Assembly: GCA_002472565.1 (NCBI GenBank)
Contig: DKSK01000012.1
Span: 1-64,000, forward strand
Source: Bacteroidales bacterium UBA7258
GTDB lineage: Bacteria > Bacteroidota > Bacteroidia > Bacteroidales > UBA932
Reading direction: 5' to 3'
DNA length: 64,000 nt
Of this stretch, positions 52,356 to 60,816 are shown in pieces. The notes beneath the pieces are model-generated. The model saw nothing but the letters and a program-made list of their open reading frames with translations. It was not told the origin of the DNA and ran no database searches. The position numbers and the translations under genes are program-made. Numbering within the stretch: position 1 is the first letter of the stretch; each line of letters begins with the position of its first letter.

Positions 52356-54788
52356 ATGAATAACATGAAACGGTATTTCCTTTTGGCTATGGCGCTGAGC
52401 CTTCCTATGACTATGTCGGCCCAGGAAAGCTCCACTGTGAAGCCTAATTATGAACTGGCTTCAAGATTTACCGCCAAAAAAGTTTCCCAGATGGTCTATT
52501 CGACCAGAATCAGCCCTAACTGGTTCAAGGACTCGGACAAGTTCTGGTATTCATGGAAAACTGCCGGGGGAACTCATTATTATATAGTAGACCCCTCATC
52601 CGGATCGAAGACAGAAGTCTTTGATATGGAGAAACTTGCCATGGATCTGACTGAGAAGATAAAGGATCCTTTCGACGCGGCTCATATCCCTTTTCAGAAT
52701 CTAAGGCTAAAGGATGACAAGCGCTTCACCTTTGACATTAGGAGCACCGCCGACACGAAAGATGAAAAAGACTCCACCAAGACCGTAAAGAAGGTCTTCC
52801 ATTTCAGCTACGACATCGCAGGCAGGCAGCTTACGGAGGTCGCCGAGGAAAAGGACAAGTATCCTTTCTGGGCTTCCGTATCACCTGACGGAACCAGAGG
52901 CATCTATGTGAAGAACCACAATATCTTCGAAATGGATTCCACTTCGCTCCGCAAGGCGGCCCTGGACCCGAAGGATTCGACCCTCGTCGAGAAGCAGCTG
53001 ACCTTTGACGGCACTGCTGACAAGGCCTGGGGCGCGGAAGACTACAGCGGAGACACTCAGACGGATTCGACAGTCCGCCACAGGGGTTCCTTCGTCTGGT
53101 CGCCAGATTCCAGACATTTCGCCACCATGCTTTGGGATATGTCCCCTATAAATAGCCTTTGGGTGATCAACGCCCTCTCGCAGCCTCGTCCCACGCTTGA
53201 AACCTATAAGTATCAGATGCCTGGCGAGCCTGGTCCTAAGGGGAGGCTCACAGTATTCACGGATGAAGGAGGCAAATGGTCTTGCCAGGACGTGAAGAGC
53301 CAGGCCTTCAAGGATCAGGAGGTCTCCCTTCTCACGGCTCCTTCCACCTCGAAGACCGCCTACATGGACTTTTATCCAAGTGTATGGCTCGGTGACGAGA
53401 AGGGCTTCTACCTCATCCGCCAGAGCCGCGACCTCAAGAGACTGGACTTCTGCCATGTCGCCATCGGCTCCGACTCGACCCGGACCATCGTTTCGGAAAG
53501 GATGAACACCTATGTGGAGAGTCGTGATCCTAAGTTCATCAAGGGAGGTTCCCAGTTCATCTTCTGGTCAGAGCGCAACGGCTGGGCAAATCTCTACCTC
53601 TACACTTCGGATGGCAAGCTCATAAGAAATCTCACTGAGGGCGCCTTCCATGTGGAGGATGTGCTTGCAGTCAACGAGGCGGCCGGTTATGTGCTCTTCA
53701 GCGCCTGCGGTTACGTCAAGGGAGAAAACCCTTACCAAATGCATACCTTCAAGGCTCCGCTCGCGGGCGGACCGCTTACCATGCTGGATATCGATGACAT
53801 GGACGTTCTCTCCCAGGCAAGCGATGACGGTAAATATTTCGTGGCGAACTATTCGAGGGTAGACTTTAAACCGGCCTCCGCCCTTGTCAACGCCCAGACA
53901 GGCCGCAGAACCGACCTCGAAGAGGCCGATTTCTCGCGTCTTTTCGAGGCCGGATACAAATTCCCAGAGAGATTCAAGGTCAAGGCCGCCGACGGAGTCA
54001 CGGATCTCTACGGCGTCATGTACAAGCCTTTTGACTTCGATTCCACCAAGGTCTATCCTATCTGCGACTACGTCTATCCGGGCCCTCAGGTGGAGGCCAA
54101 CAACATCAGCTGGAGCTCGAACATGACAAGGGTTGACCGCCTGGCCCAGATCGGCTTCATAGTCATAACTGTCGGCAACAGGGGTGGACATCCAAACAGG
54201 TCGAAGTGGTACCATAACTATGGCTACGGCAATCTGCGTGACTATGGCCTCGAAGATCAAAAATATGCCATCCAGCAGCTTGGAGCGAGATATCCTTTCA
54301 TAGACCTCAGCCGAGTAGGGATCCATGGCCACAGCGGTGGCGGCTTCATGTCGACGGCCGCCATCCTCAAGTATCCGGACTTCTTCAAGGTAGCGGTCAG
54401 CTCTTCCGGCAACCATGACAACAACATCTACAATCGCTGGTGGAGCGAGCAGCATCACGGGATTCTTGAGAAGATCAGCGCTGGAGACACCTCTTTCGTC
54501 TATCACATCAACACCAACGAGGAGCTGGCCAAGAATCTCAAGGGTCATCTCATGCTGACCACAGGTGACATCGACAACAATGTCCACCCGGCCAACACTC
54601 TGCGTGTGGTCGACGCTCTCATAAGGGCCCACAAGCGTTTCGACCTGGTGGTCCTTCCTGGACAGCGGCATGGTTATGGTGATATGAATGAATATTTCTT
54701 CTGGCGTCTGGCCGACTACTACAGCGAATGGCTGCTCGGGGCCGGAGAGAGAGGCCAGGTCGATATCGTTGAGATGAATAATGACTAA
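52356..54788 (+). CDS. S9 family dipeptidyl-peptidase IV-like protein
   Basis: An 810-residue exported serine peptidase. Signal peptide about 1-22 (ending SMSAQ), a beta-propeller DPP-IV N-terminal domain, then an alpha/beta-hydrolase domain with Ser in GIHGHSGGGFMST (about 657), Asp in TGDIDNNVHP (about 737) and His in GQRHGYGD (about 771). It would release dipeptides, classically X-Pro, from peptides outside the cytoplasm. The start ATG at 52356 gives a better signal peptide than an ATG at 52329. Its end overlaps the next gene by 8 bases. Confidence 0.9.
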   Translation: MNNMKRYFLLAMALSLPMTMSAQESSTVKPNYELASRFTAKKVSQMVYSTRISPNWFKDSDKFWYSWKTAGGTHYYIVDPSSGSKTEVFDMEKLAMDLTEKIKDPFDAAHIPFQNLRLKDDKRFTFDIRSTADTKDEKDSTKTVKKVFHFSYDIAGRQLTEVAEEKDKYPFWASVSPDGTRGIYVKNHNIFEMDSTSLRKAALDPKDSTLVEKQLTFDGTADKAWGAEDYSGDTQTDSTVRHRGSFVWSPDSRHFATMLWDMSPINSLWVINALSQPRPTLETYKYQMPGEPGPKGRLTVFTDEGGKWSCQDVKSQAFKDQEVSLLTAPSTSKTAYMDFYPSVWLGDEKGFYLIRQSRDLKRLDFCHVAIGSDSTRTIVSERMNTYVESRDPKFIKGGSQFIFWSERNGWANLYLYTSDGKLIRNLTEGAFHVEDVLAVNEAAGYVLFSACGYVKGENPYQMHTFKAPLAGGPLTMLDIDDMDVLSQASDDGKYFVANYSRVDFKPASALVNAQTGRRTDLEEADFSRLFEAGYKFPERFKVKAADGVTDLYGVMYKPFDFDSTKVYPICDYVYPGPQVEANNISWSSNMTRVDRLAQIGFIVITVGNRGGHPNRSKWYHNYGYGNLRDYGLEDQKYAIQQLGARYPFIDLSRVGIHGHSGGGFMSTAAILKYPDFFKVAVSSSGNHDNNIYNRWWSEQHHGILEKISAGDTSFVYHINTNEELAKNLKGHLMLTTGDIDNNVHPANTLRVVDALIRAHKRFDLVVLPGQRHGYGDMNEYFFWRLADYYSEWLLGAGERGQVDIVEMNND

Positions 54789-55560
54789 ATATATGAAATT
54801 AAATCATTTTCTACTGGGCTTGGCTCTTGTCGCGGCGCTTGCGTCCTGCGGCAAAAAAGATTTCAAGATGAGCAATTACGAGTACAAGCAGTCTTTCGCC
54901 CTTAAGGAGGGCAGGACTGATTCGCTCGAAGTTAGTATAAGGGTGGAGTATCCGGTTTCGGGACCTTCCAAGGATGCCGTGAAAGCCTTCTGCGAGACTG
55001 TCGTCGAGGCGGCCTTCGGAACTTCCTATTCCGGACTTTCCGTAGATTCAGCGGCCGCTGTCTATGTCGATACCCTGCTTGAAAACTATCGCACTTCGAA
55101 CCTCGATATGCTCGATTATTTCAAGAACGAAGACTTCGAAATGCCGATGGGCTGGGAAGAGAGGCTCGACGCCAGAGTCATCAGCAGCCATGAAAACATT
55201 ATCTCCTATGAGGTAGGGACCTATTCCTATGAAGGAGGGGCGCACGGAAGTACCGGAGAGAATGTGGTGAACATCAACAAGAAGACAGGCGAACCTGTAG
55301 AAGAGGCCGAGTTCTTCGTAGACGGCTATCATGATGAACTTTCACGTCTGCTGACGGCTCATCTTCATGATGCAGTTCCTTCCGAGGAAGATTACGAGTC
55401 TCTGTTTATCAAGGACATAGAACCGAACGGGAACTTCTTTGTCTCTGATGAGGGGGTCACCTATATCTATGGCCAATATGAAATAGGGGCCTATGCCTTA
55501 GGCATCATCAAGGTCACGGTTCCTTGGAATGAGCTCTCTTCTCTTGTCCGCCAGCAATAG
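54781..55560 (+). CDS. DUF3298/RsiV-like lipoprotein
   Basis: A 259-residue lipoprotein (lipobox ALASC, Cys about 23) with a C-terminal DUF3298-like domain marked by YSYEGGAHGSTGENVVNINK and YEIGAYALGIIKVTVPW. The same fold occurs in RsiV and in periplasmic proteins of unknown role. No catalytic motif is visible. Overlaps the S9 peptidase end by 8 bases, so the two are probably cotranscribed. Confidence 0.8.
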   Translation: MTKYMKLNHFLLGLALVAALASCGKKDFKMSNYEYKQSFALKEGRTDSLEVSIRVEYPVSGPSKDAVKAFCETVVEAAFGTSYSGLSVDSAAAVYVDTLLENYRTSNLDMLDYFKNEDFEMPMGWEERLDARVISSHENIISYEVGTYSYEGGAHGSTGENVVNINKKTGEPVEEAEFFVDGYHDELSRLLTAHLHDAVPSEEDYESLFIKDIEPNGNFFVSDEGVTYIYGQYEIGAYALGIIKVTVPWNELSSLVRQQ

Positions 55561-55698
55561 AAAAGCCGAAGAAGGCGGCCTCGTCCATCGACAAACGCAC
55601 GGAAATGCTGATCCAGGAAAGGCAAATATTTCGAGCTTTACATGGGGAACCAGATCTCATCATGAGACAAAAAAATTAGGTATCTGCCTGTTGAAAAC

Positions 55699-55729
55699 TT
55701 GGTGAATTAAATTTTTATGTCTAATTTTG
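55699..55729 (+). promoter_or_regulatory. Promoter of the rpsL operon
   Basis: TTGG (55699-55702), 19-base spacer, TAATTTTG (55722-55729), exact to the -7 consensus, 50 bases upstream of rpsL. The 138 bases before it (55561-55698) hold only short open frames that I cannot support as genes. Confidence 0.85.
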
Positions 55730-55779
55730 TGGCTCCCAAAAGTGGCGTGATGCCGCCATGGGTAGAAAACAAAAGATTT

Positions 55780-56163
55780 ATGCCAACGATTCAGCAACTT
55801 GTCCGTAAAGGACGCGAGACGGAGGTTTTCTCCAGCAAGTCTCGTGCTTTGGATGCGTGCCCTCAGAAGAGGGGCGTGTGCGTCCGCGTGTACACCACTA
55901 CGCCTAAGAAGCCTAATTCGGCTATGCGTAAGGTTGCCCGTGTACGTCTCACCAACTCTAAAGAGGTCAACGCATACATTCCGGGTGAGGGCCACAACCT
56001 CCAGGAGCACAGCATCGTGCTCGTCCGCGGAGGCCGTGTAAAGGACCTTCCAGGAGTGCGTTACCACATCCTTAGAGGCGCTTTGGATACGGCTGGTGTA
56101 GAAGGCAGGACCCAGTCCCGCTCTCTCTACGGAGCCAAGAGACCAAAGGCCGCTAAGAAGTAA
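55780..56163 (+). CDS. rpsL: 30S ribosomal protein S12
   Basis: A 127-residue decoding-centre protein: MPTIQQLVRKGR start, CPQKRGVCVRVYTTTPKKPNSAMRK containing the lysine whose change gives streptomycin resistance (wild type here), and GRVKDLPGVRYHI. The start is set at MPTIQQL; a longer upstream frame covers the leader and is not S12-like. Confidence 0.98.
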   Translation: MPTIQQLVRKGRETEVFSSKSRALDACPQKRGVCVRVYTTTPKKPNSAMRKVARVRLTNSKEVNAYIPGEGHNLQEHSIVLVRGGRVKDLPGVRYHILRGALDTAGVEGRTQSRSLYGAKRPKAAKK

Positions 56164-56195
56164 TCTTATTTTATCACCTTTTAATTTTTGTCAAA

Positions 56196-56672
56196 ATGAG
56201 AAAAGCGAAGCCAAGGAAGAGGATTCTACTTCCTGATCCGAAGTACAATGATGTCGAGGTGACTCGTTTCGTCAACAACATCATGCTCTCGGGCAAGAAG
56301 AGTATCGCGTATTCTATTTTTTACGATGCCATCGACATGGTGCAAGAGAAGATGAAGGATTCTGAACTGGCTCCTCTAGATATCTGGAAGAAGGCCATCG
56401 AGAACGTGACCCCTCAGATTGAGGTGAAGTCCCGCCGCGTCGGTGGAGCGAACTTCCAGGTGCCTACGGAGTTGAGGCCTGAAAGGAAAGTTTCTCTTGC
56501 TATGAAGAACATGATTTCTTTCGCACGCAAGCGTTCCGGCCACTCCATGGCAGAAAAACTTTGTGCAGAGATCATGGCCGCCTACAACAACGAAGGTGGT
56601 GCATTCAAGAGAAAGGAAGACATGCACAAGATGGCAGAGGCCAACAAGGCGTTTGCACACTTCCGTTTCTAA
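56196..56672 (+). CDS. rpsG: 30S ribosomal protein S7
   Basis: A 158-residue 16S rRNA head-binding protein: MRKAKPRKRILLPDPKYND start, FVNNIMLSGKKSIAYSIFYDA, GGANFQVPTELRP and KRKEDMHKMAEANKAFAHFRF end. 32 bases after rpsL, 15 before fusA. Confidence 0.98.
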   Translation: MRKAKPRKRILLPDPKYNDVEVTRFVNNIMLSGKKSIAYSIFYDAIDMVQEKMKDSELAPLDIWKKAIENVTPQIEVKSRRVGGANFQVPTELRPERKVSLAMKNMISFARKRSGHSMAEKLCAEIMAAYNNEGGAFKRKEDMHKMAEANKAFAHFRF

Positions 56673-56687
56673 TCCATCATTCGTCAA

Positions 56688-58808
56688 ATGGCAGCTAAGA
56701 GAGACCTTAAGTACACAAGAAACATCGGTATCATCGCCCACATTGATGCCGGAAAGACCACAACGTCCGAGCGTATCCTTTACTATACTGGAAAGATCCA
56801 CAAGATCGGCGAGGTACACGAAGGAGCCGCGACCATGGACTGGATGGTTCAGGAGCAGGAGAGGGGTATCACCATCACTTCTGCCGCCACCACCGCTTTC
56901 TGGCATTACAACGGTAATGTCTACCAGATCAACCTCATCGACACTCCGGGCCACGTTGACTTTACTGTTGAGGTGGAGCGTTCCCTCCGTGTCCTCGACG
57001 GTTGCGTAGCCACTTTCGATGCCGTTGGACGAGTACAGCCTCAGTCCGAGACCGTATGGCGTCAGGCCGACAAGTTCGGCGTTCCGAAGATTGCCTATGT
57101 AAACAAGATGGACCGCGTCGGCGCTGATTTCCTCGCCTGCGTGAAGGACATCAAGGAAAAGCTCGGCGCCACCGCTGTCCCTATTTCTCTGCCGATCGGC
57201 GCGGAGGATAAGTTCATCGGAATCGTTGACCTCATCGACCGCAAGGCCCTTGAGTATGATGCCGACAACACTGAGGTAATCAATTACCATGAGATTCCTA
57301 TCCCTGAGAATATGAAGGGAGAGGTTGAGCTTTGGAGAGACAAGCTCGTAGAGTCTGCCGCCGAATGCGACGACGCCCTCATGGAAAAATATTTCGAAGA
57401 TCCTGATTCTATCAGCAAGGACGAGATCATCGCAGCCCTCCGCAAGGGTACTATCGAGATGAAGATCGTTCCTGCCACCTGCGGTTCTTCCTATAAGGAC
57501 AAGGGCGTCCAGTTCCTTCTCGACGCCATCGCCCGCTACCTTCCTTCCCCTCTCGACAAGGGTTCTGTCAAGGGTCACAACCCTCAGACAGGAGTTGAAG
57601 AGGATCTCCTTCCTGATGCGAGCCAGCCTTTCTGCGGTCTTGTATTCAAAATCGCTACCGATCCTTTTGTCGGCCGTCTCGCCTATATCAGGGCTTATTC
57701 CGGAAAGCTTGATGCCGGCACTTATGTCCTCAATTCCCGTACAGGCAAGAAGGAGCGTGTAGCCAGGCTTTATCAGATGCACTCCAACCACCAGAATCCT
57801 ATCGATTTCGTGGAGGCGGGAGACATCTGCGCGGCAGTCGGATTCAAGGAGCTCCGCACCGGTGATACCATCTGCGCCGAGAACTATCCTATCTCCCTTG
57901 AGGCCATGGAGTTCCCTGCACCGGTTATCGGAATCGCCATCGAGCCTAAGACCCAGGGTGACCTTGAGAAACTCGGAGTCGCTCTCGGCAAACTCGCCGA
58001 AGAGGATCCTACTTTCACCGTGAAGTCAGATCATGAGACCGGCCAGACCGTTATCAGCGGAATGGGCGAGCTTCATCTTGACATCATCGTTGACCGTCTG
58101 CGCCGCGAGTTCGGCGTTGACATCAACCAGGGTGCTCCTCAGGTCAACTACAAGGAGGCTATTACCACCACGGTTCAGCATCGCGAGCTCTTCAAGAAGC
58201 AGACTGGCGGTCGTGGTAAGTATGCCGACATCGTCGTCAATATCGGTCCTGCCGATGAAGGCGTTACCGGGCTTCAGTTCATCAACTCCGTCAAGGGAGG
58301 AAATGTTCCTAAGGAATTTATTCCTTGCGTCCAGAAAGGCTTCGAGGCCGCCATGGCCAATGGAGTTCTCGCCGGATATGAAGTACAGTCCCTTAAGGTT
58401 GAGCTTCTCGATGGTTCCTACCATCCGGTAGACTCCGACCAGCTCTCCTTCGAACTCGCGGCCCGTTACGCTTTCCGTCATGCCTGCCCTAAGGCCCATC
58501 CGGTAATTCTCGAGCCTATCATGGCGCTTGAAGTAGTTACTCCGGAAGAGTACATGGGAGACATCGTAGGTGACCTCAATCGTCGCCGCGGACAGATCAA
58601 CGCCATGGATTCCACTCCTAACGGAGCGAGGATCATCAAGGCTTACGTTCCTCTTTCTGAGCAGTTCGGCTATGTTACGGTCCTCAGGACCCTTTCTTCC
58701 GGACGTGCAACCAGCACCATGATCTTCGACCACTACGCCGAGGTTCCTGCTACACTGGCCAAGGATATCATCGAGAAGAGCGGTTACAAGCCTGCTGACG
58801 ATGAATAA
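56688..58808 (+). CDS. fusA: Elongation factor G
   Basis: A 706-residue translocation GTPase with intact motifs: AHIDAGKTTT, RGITITSAA, DTPGHVDF and NKMD, in contrast to the paralogue at 35.9 kb. Domains II-V follow, with domain IV seen in GRGKYADIVVNIGP and SYHPVDSDQLSFE. Third gene of the str operon; this is the housekeeping factor. Confidence 0.98.
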   Translation: MAAKRDLKYTRNIGIIAHIDAGKTTTSERILYYTGKIHKIGEVHEGAATMDWMVQEQERGITITSAATTAFWHYNGNVYQINLIDTPGHVDFTVEVERSLRVLDGCVATFDAVGRVQPQSETVWRQADKFGVPKIAYVNKMDRVGADFLACVKDIKEKLGATAVPISLPIGAEDKFIGIVDLIDRKALEYDADNTEVINYHEIPIPENMKGEVELWRDKLVESAAECDDALMEKYFEDPDSISKDEIIAALRKGTIEMKIVPATCGSSYKDKGVQFLLDAIARYLPSPLDKGSVKGHNPQTGVEEDLLPDASQPFCGLVFKIATDPFVGRLAYIRAYSGKLDAGTYVLNSRTGKKERVARLYQMHSNHQNPIDFVEAGDICAAVGFKELRTGDTICAENYPISLEAMEFPAPVIGIAIEPKTQGDLEKLGVALGKLAEEDPTFTVKSDHETGQTVISGMGELHLDIIVDRLRREFGVDINQGAPQVNYKEAITTTVQHRELFKKQTGGRGKYADIVVNIGPADEGVTGLQFINSVKGGNVPKEFIPCVQKGFEAAMANGVLAGYEVQSLKVELLDGSYHPVDSDQLSFELAARYAFRHACPKAHPVILEPIMALEVVTPEEYMGDIVGDLNRRRGQINAMDSTPNGARIIKAYVPLSEQFGYVTVLRTLSSGRATSTMIFDHYAEVPATLAKDIIEKSGYKPADDE

Positions 58809-58841
58809 TCTTAATTAACCGAAAAAAAAGAATTGACAGAT

Positions 58842-59150
58842 ATGGGTCAGAAAATCAGAATAAAGCTGAAGTCTTTTGATCATATGCTCCTTGACAAGTC
58901 GGCAAAGAAGATCGCCGACACGGTATCCACGACGGGCGCTAAGGTTTACGGTCCTATTCCGCTTCCTACCAGCACCAAGATCTTTACCGTGAACCGTTCG
59001 ACCTTCATCAACAAGAAGTCCCGCGAGCAGTTCGAACTCAACTCCTACTGCAGGCTTCTTGACATCGATGACTCCAACGCCAAGACCGTTGAGTCCCTGA
59101 TGAAGCTTGAGCTTCCTTCAGGCGTTGAGGTTGCGATCAAGGTTCTCTAA
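58842..59150 (+). CDS. rpsJ: 30S ribosomal protein S10
   Basis: A 102-residue protein: MGQKIRIKLKSFDHMLLD, GPIPLPTSTKIFTV, and SGVEVAIKVL end. The start ATG at 58842 follows usual S10 N-termini. In most relatives rpsJ leads into rplC and the S10 operon; here it is followed by a hairpin and a tRNA, so it ends the cluster. Confidence 0.97.
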   Translation: MGQKIRIKLKSFDHMLLDKSAKKIADTVSTTGAKVYGPIPLPTSTKIFTVNRSTFINKKSREQFELNSYCRLLDIDDSNAKTVESLMKLELPSGVEVAIKVL

Positions 59151-59185
59151 AGACAGTCTCCGGCGGTAATTACCGTCGACATCCC

Positions 59186-59213
59186 CCGGCGGGATTCTTT
59201 CCCGTCCGGTTTT
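59186..59213 (+). terminator. Hairpin with short T run between rpsJ and tRNA-Met
   Basis: CCGGCGGGA (59186-59194) pairs with TCCCGTCCGG (59100s arm 59200-59209, one bulged T), then TTTT and directly the tRNA. It may end rpsJ transcripts partly or act as a processing signal for the tRNA. Confidence 0.5.
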
Positions 59214-59288
59214 GGTCCCGTAGCTCAGTTGGTTAGAGCAACTGACTCATAATCAGTGGGTCGCAGGTTCAAGTCTCTGCCGGGACCA
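59214..59288 (+). tRNA. tRNA-Met (CAT), elongator type
   Basis: Acceptor GGTCCCG/CGGGACC fully paired (so not the initiator), D-arm GCTC/GAGC, anticodon stem ACTGA/TCAGT with loop CTCATAA (anticodon CAT), then GGGTC. The T-arm reads GCAGG, TTCAAGT, CTCTGC: one extra T must bulge out, where CCTGC would be expected. A lysidine-modified tRNA-Ile2 also has CAT and cannot be fully excluded. CCA is not encoded. Confidence 0.9.
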
Positions 59289-59319
59289 CTCAATACCGCC
59301 TAAACGCGGACTTCCCAGA

Positions 59320-59344
59320 GGGTGACCTTCCGTCACCCTTTTTT
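59320..59344 (+). terminator. Terminator of tRNA-Met
   Basis: GGGTGAC, CTTCC loop, GTCACCC, then six T; perfect 7-bp stem, 31 bases after the tRNA. Confidence 0.9.
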
Positions 59345-59529
59345 GCTATTCCGCCTGCTGTATGTTTTGGAATTGCAGGTGCCGCAGTGCTGTTCTGAAT
59401 GCTATCCGTGGAATCCCGGCGCGAGAGAGGATCGGGAAATTATTTTCCATGTATTAGAAAGTCTAGTGAATTCATTCTATGGATGGTCTCTGCAAGGGAA
59501 TTAATCATAATATTATTCTGCCATTAAAT

Positions 59530-59560
59530 TTTGTAAGCACGTTGTAATCTCTTATTTTTG
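59530..59560 (+). promoter_or_regulatory. Promoter of metX
   Basis: TTTG (59530-59533), 19-base spacer, TATTTTTG (59553-59560), an exact consensus pair, about 50 bases before the metX start. The stretch from 59345 to 59529 shows no gene. Confidence 0.85.
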
Positions 59561-59609
59561 TATAGATGCCTAACCGGCTCTTTGCGCTTGCATACTTATT
59601 TTGCCGATA

Positions 59610-60638
59610 ATGGAAAAACACATACTTGAATACGAAAAACCTTTCGAATTTGAGGCCGGCGGGGTGCTGGACAAGATACAAATCGCCTATCACACCCCTG
59701 ACGGCCGCGAAAGACCGCGGGAAGGAGAAAAAGTCATTTGGATCTGTCACGCTCTTACGGCCGACTCGGACCCTCAAGACTGGTGGCCGGAACTTGTCGG
59801 CCCAGGAAAATTCTTCGATACTGACCGCTATTTCATAGCTTGTGTCAACATGCTGGGCTCATGTTATGGAACCTCAGGACCATCCAGCCTTAACCCTAAG
59901 ACAGGGCGCCCATATTTCTTTGATTTTCCGAAGGTTACGGTAAGAGATATCGCAAGGACAATCAATATCGTCCGTGAGCATCTGGGCATTTCCAAGATAG
60001 ATTTCATCGTCGGCTCCAGTATCGGAGGTTTTCAGGCTCTGGAACTTTGCATCATGTACCCGGACCTTATCAGAAACGCCGCTTTCATCGCCACGCTGGG
60101 CCGCGTAACGCCTTGGCTTACAGGCTTCGAAGAGAGCCAGCGCATGGCTCTTGAGGCGGATCCTACTTTCAGAGAGTGCAAGGATCTTGACGGAGGAAAG
60201 GCCGGAATGAAATGTGCCAGGACGATAGCGCTTCTGAGCTACCGCTGCGAAGACGGTTACAACCGAAAGCAGGCCGAGCAGAGTGATGATACCATTTTCG
60301 CCGACAGGGCGGCTTCTTACCAGAGATATCAGGGTGAGAAATTCGCCAAGCGTTTTGACGCGTATTCATATTACAGTCTTTCATATAGCGTCGATTCCGA
60401 CAATGTGGGAAGAGGCCGCGGAGGACTGGCCAGGGCTTACGGAATGATCAGCTGCCCAAGCAAGGTTGTCGCCATAGATTCTGATCTGATTTTCCCTCCG
60501 TATGAGATGGAGCAGATGGCGAAGATGATTCCGGAAGCCGGATATTCGGTCATAACTTCGCATTATGGCCATGACGGTTTTCTGCTGGAGAATGAGCAGA
60601 TTATGAAGGAGCTTGCCCCGATATTGGAAAGTCTCTGA
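59610..60638 (+). CDS. metX: Homoserine O-acetyltransferase
   Basis: A 342-residue alpha/beta-hydrolase-fold acyltransferase feeding methionine synthesis by making O-acetylhomoserine for MetY. Seen: WICHALTADSDPQDWWPELVG, the conserved NMLGSCYGTSGPSS, nucleophile Ser in VGSSIGGFQALE, Asp in AIDSDLIFPP and His in HYGHDGF. The start is the ATG at 59610 (MEKHILEY). Some members transfer succinyl groups instead; the donor cannot be settled by eye. Confidence 0.93.
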   Translation: MEKHILEYEKPFEFEAGGVLDKIQIAYHTPDGRERPREGEKVIWICHALTADSDPQDWWPELVGPGKFFDTDRYFIACVNMLGSCYGTSGPSSLNPKTGRPYFFDFPKVTVRDIARTINIVREHLGISKIDFIVGSSIGGFQALELCIMYPDLIRNAAFIATLGRVTPWLTGFEESQRMALEADPTFRECKDLDGGKAGMKCARTIALLSYRCEDGYNRKQAEQSDDTIFADRAASYQRYQGEKFAKRFDAYSYYSLSYSVDSDNVGRGRGGLARAYGMISCPSKVVAIDSDLIFPPYEMEQMAKMIPEAGYSVITSHYGHDGFLLENEQIMKELAPILESL

Positions 60639-60816
60639 GCCAGGTTGTGGGCAGGATGGGATAAGGCAGGAGAGGTGGTGGAAGAAAAGTGCGGAGGAGA
60701 TGAGGAAGGCGGAATGGGATAGGAAGTGAGAGAGATGAGGGGAAGGTTGAAATTGAAAGGAAGCTGTGGAGACGAAGGGAAGGAAATGAATATGGTAATA
60801 GAAGAGGATTCAGATA
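60639..60816. other. Purine-rich spacer upstream of thrA
   Basis: 178 bases with strong purine bias on the plus strand: long runs such as GGAGGAGATGAGGAAGG and GTGAGAGAGATGAGGGGAAGG and few pyrimidines. No gene, terminator or consensus promoter is seen. A 14-codon frame overlapping the thrA start is not supported. Confidence 0.5.

Noticed and set aside
53568..54671. 367-codon minus-strand frame within the S9 peptidase gene
   Set aside because: Antisense to the catalytic domain with its intact Ser-Asp-His; no independent evidence.
55561..55698. Short frames upstream of rpsL considered as a small gene
   Set aside because: Two competing frames of under 60 codons, no start signal or known family; the region looks like a spacer and leader.
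56376..57791. 471-codon minus-strand frame opposite rpsG and fusA
   Set aside because: Long only because of codon bias in highly expressed genes; overlaps two universal genes.
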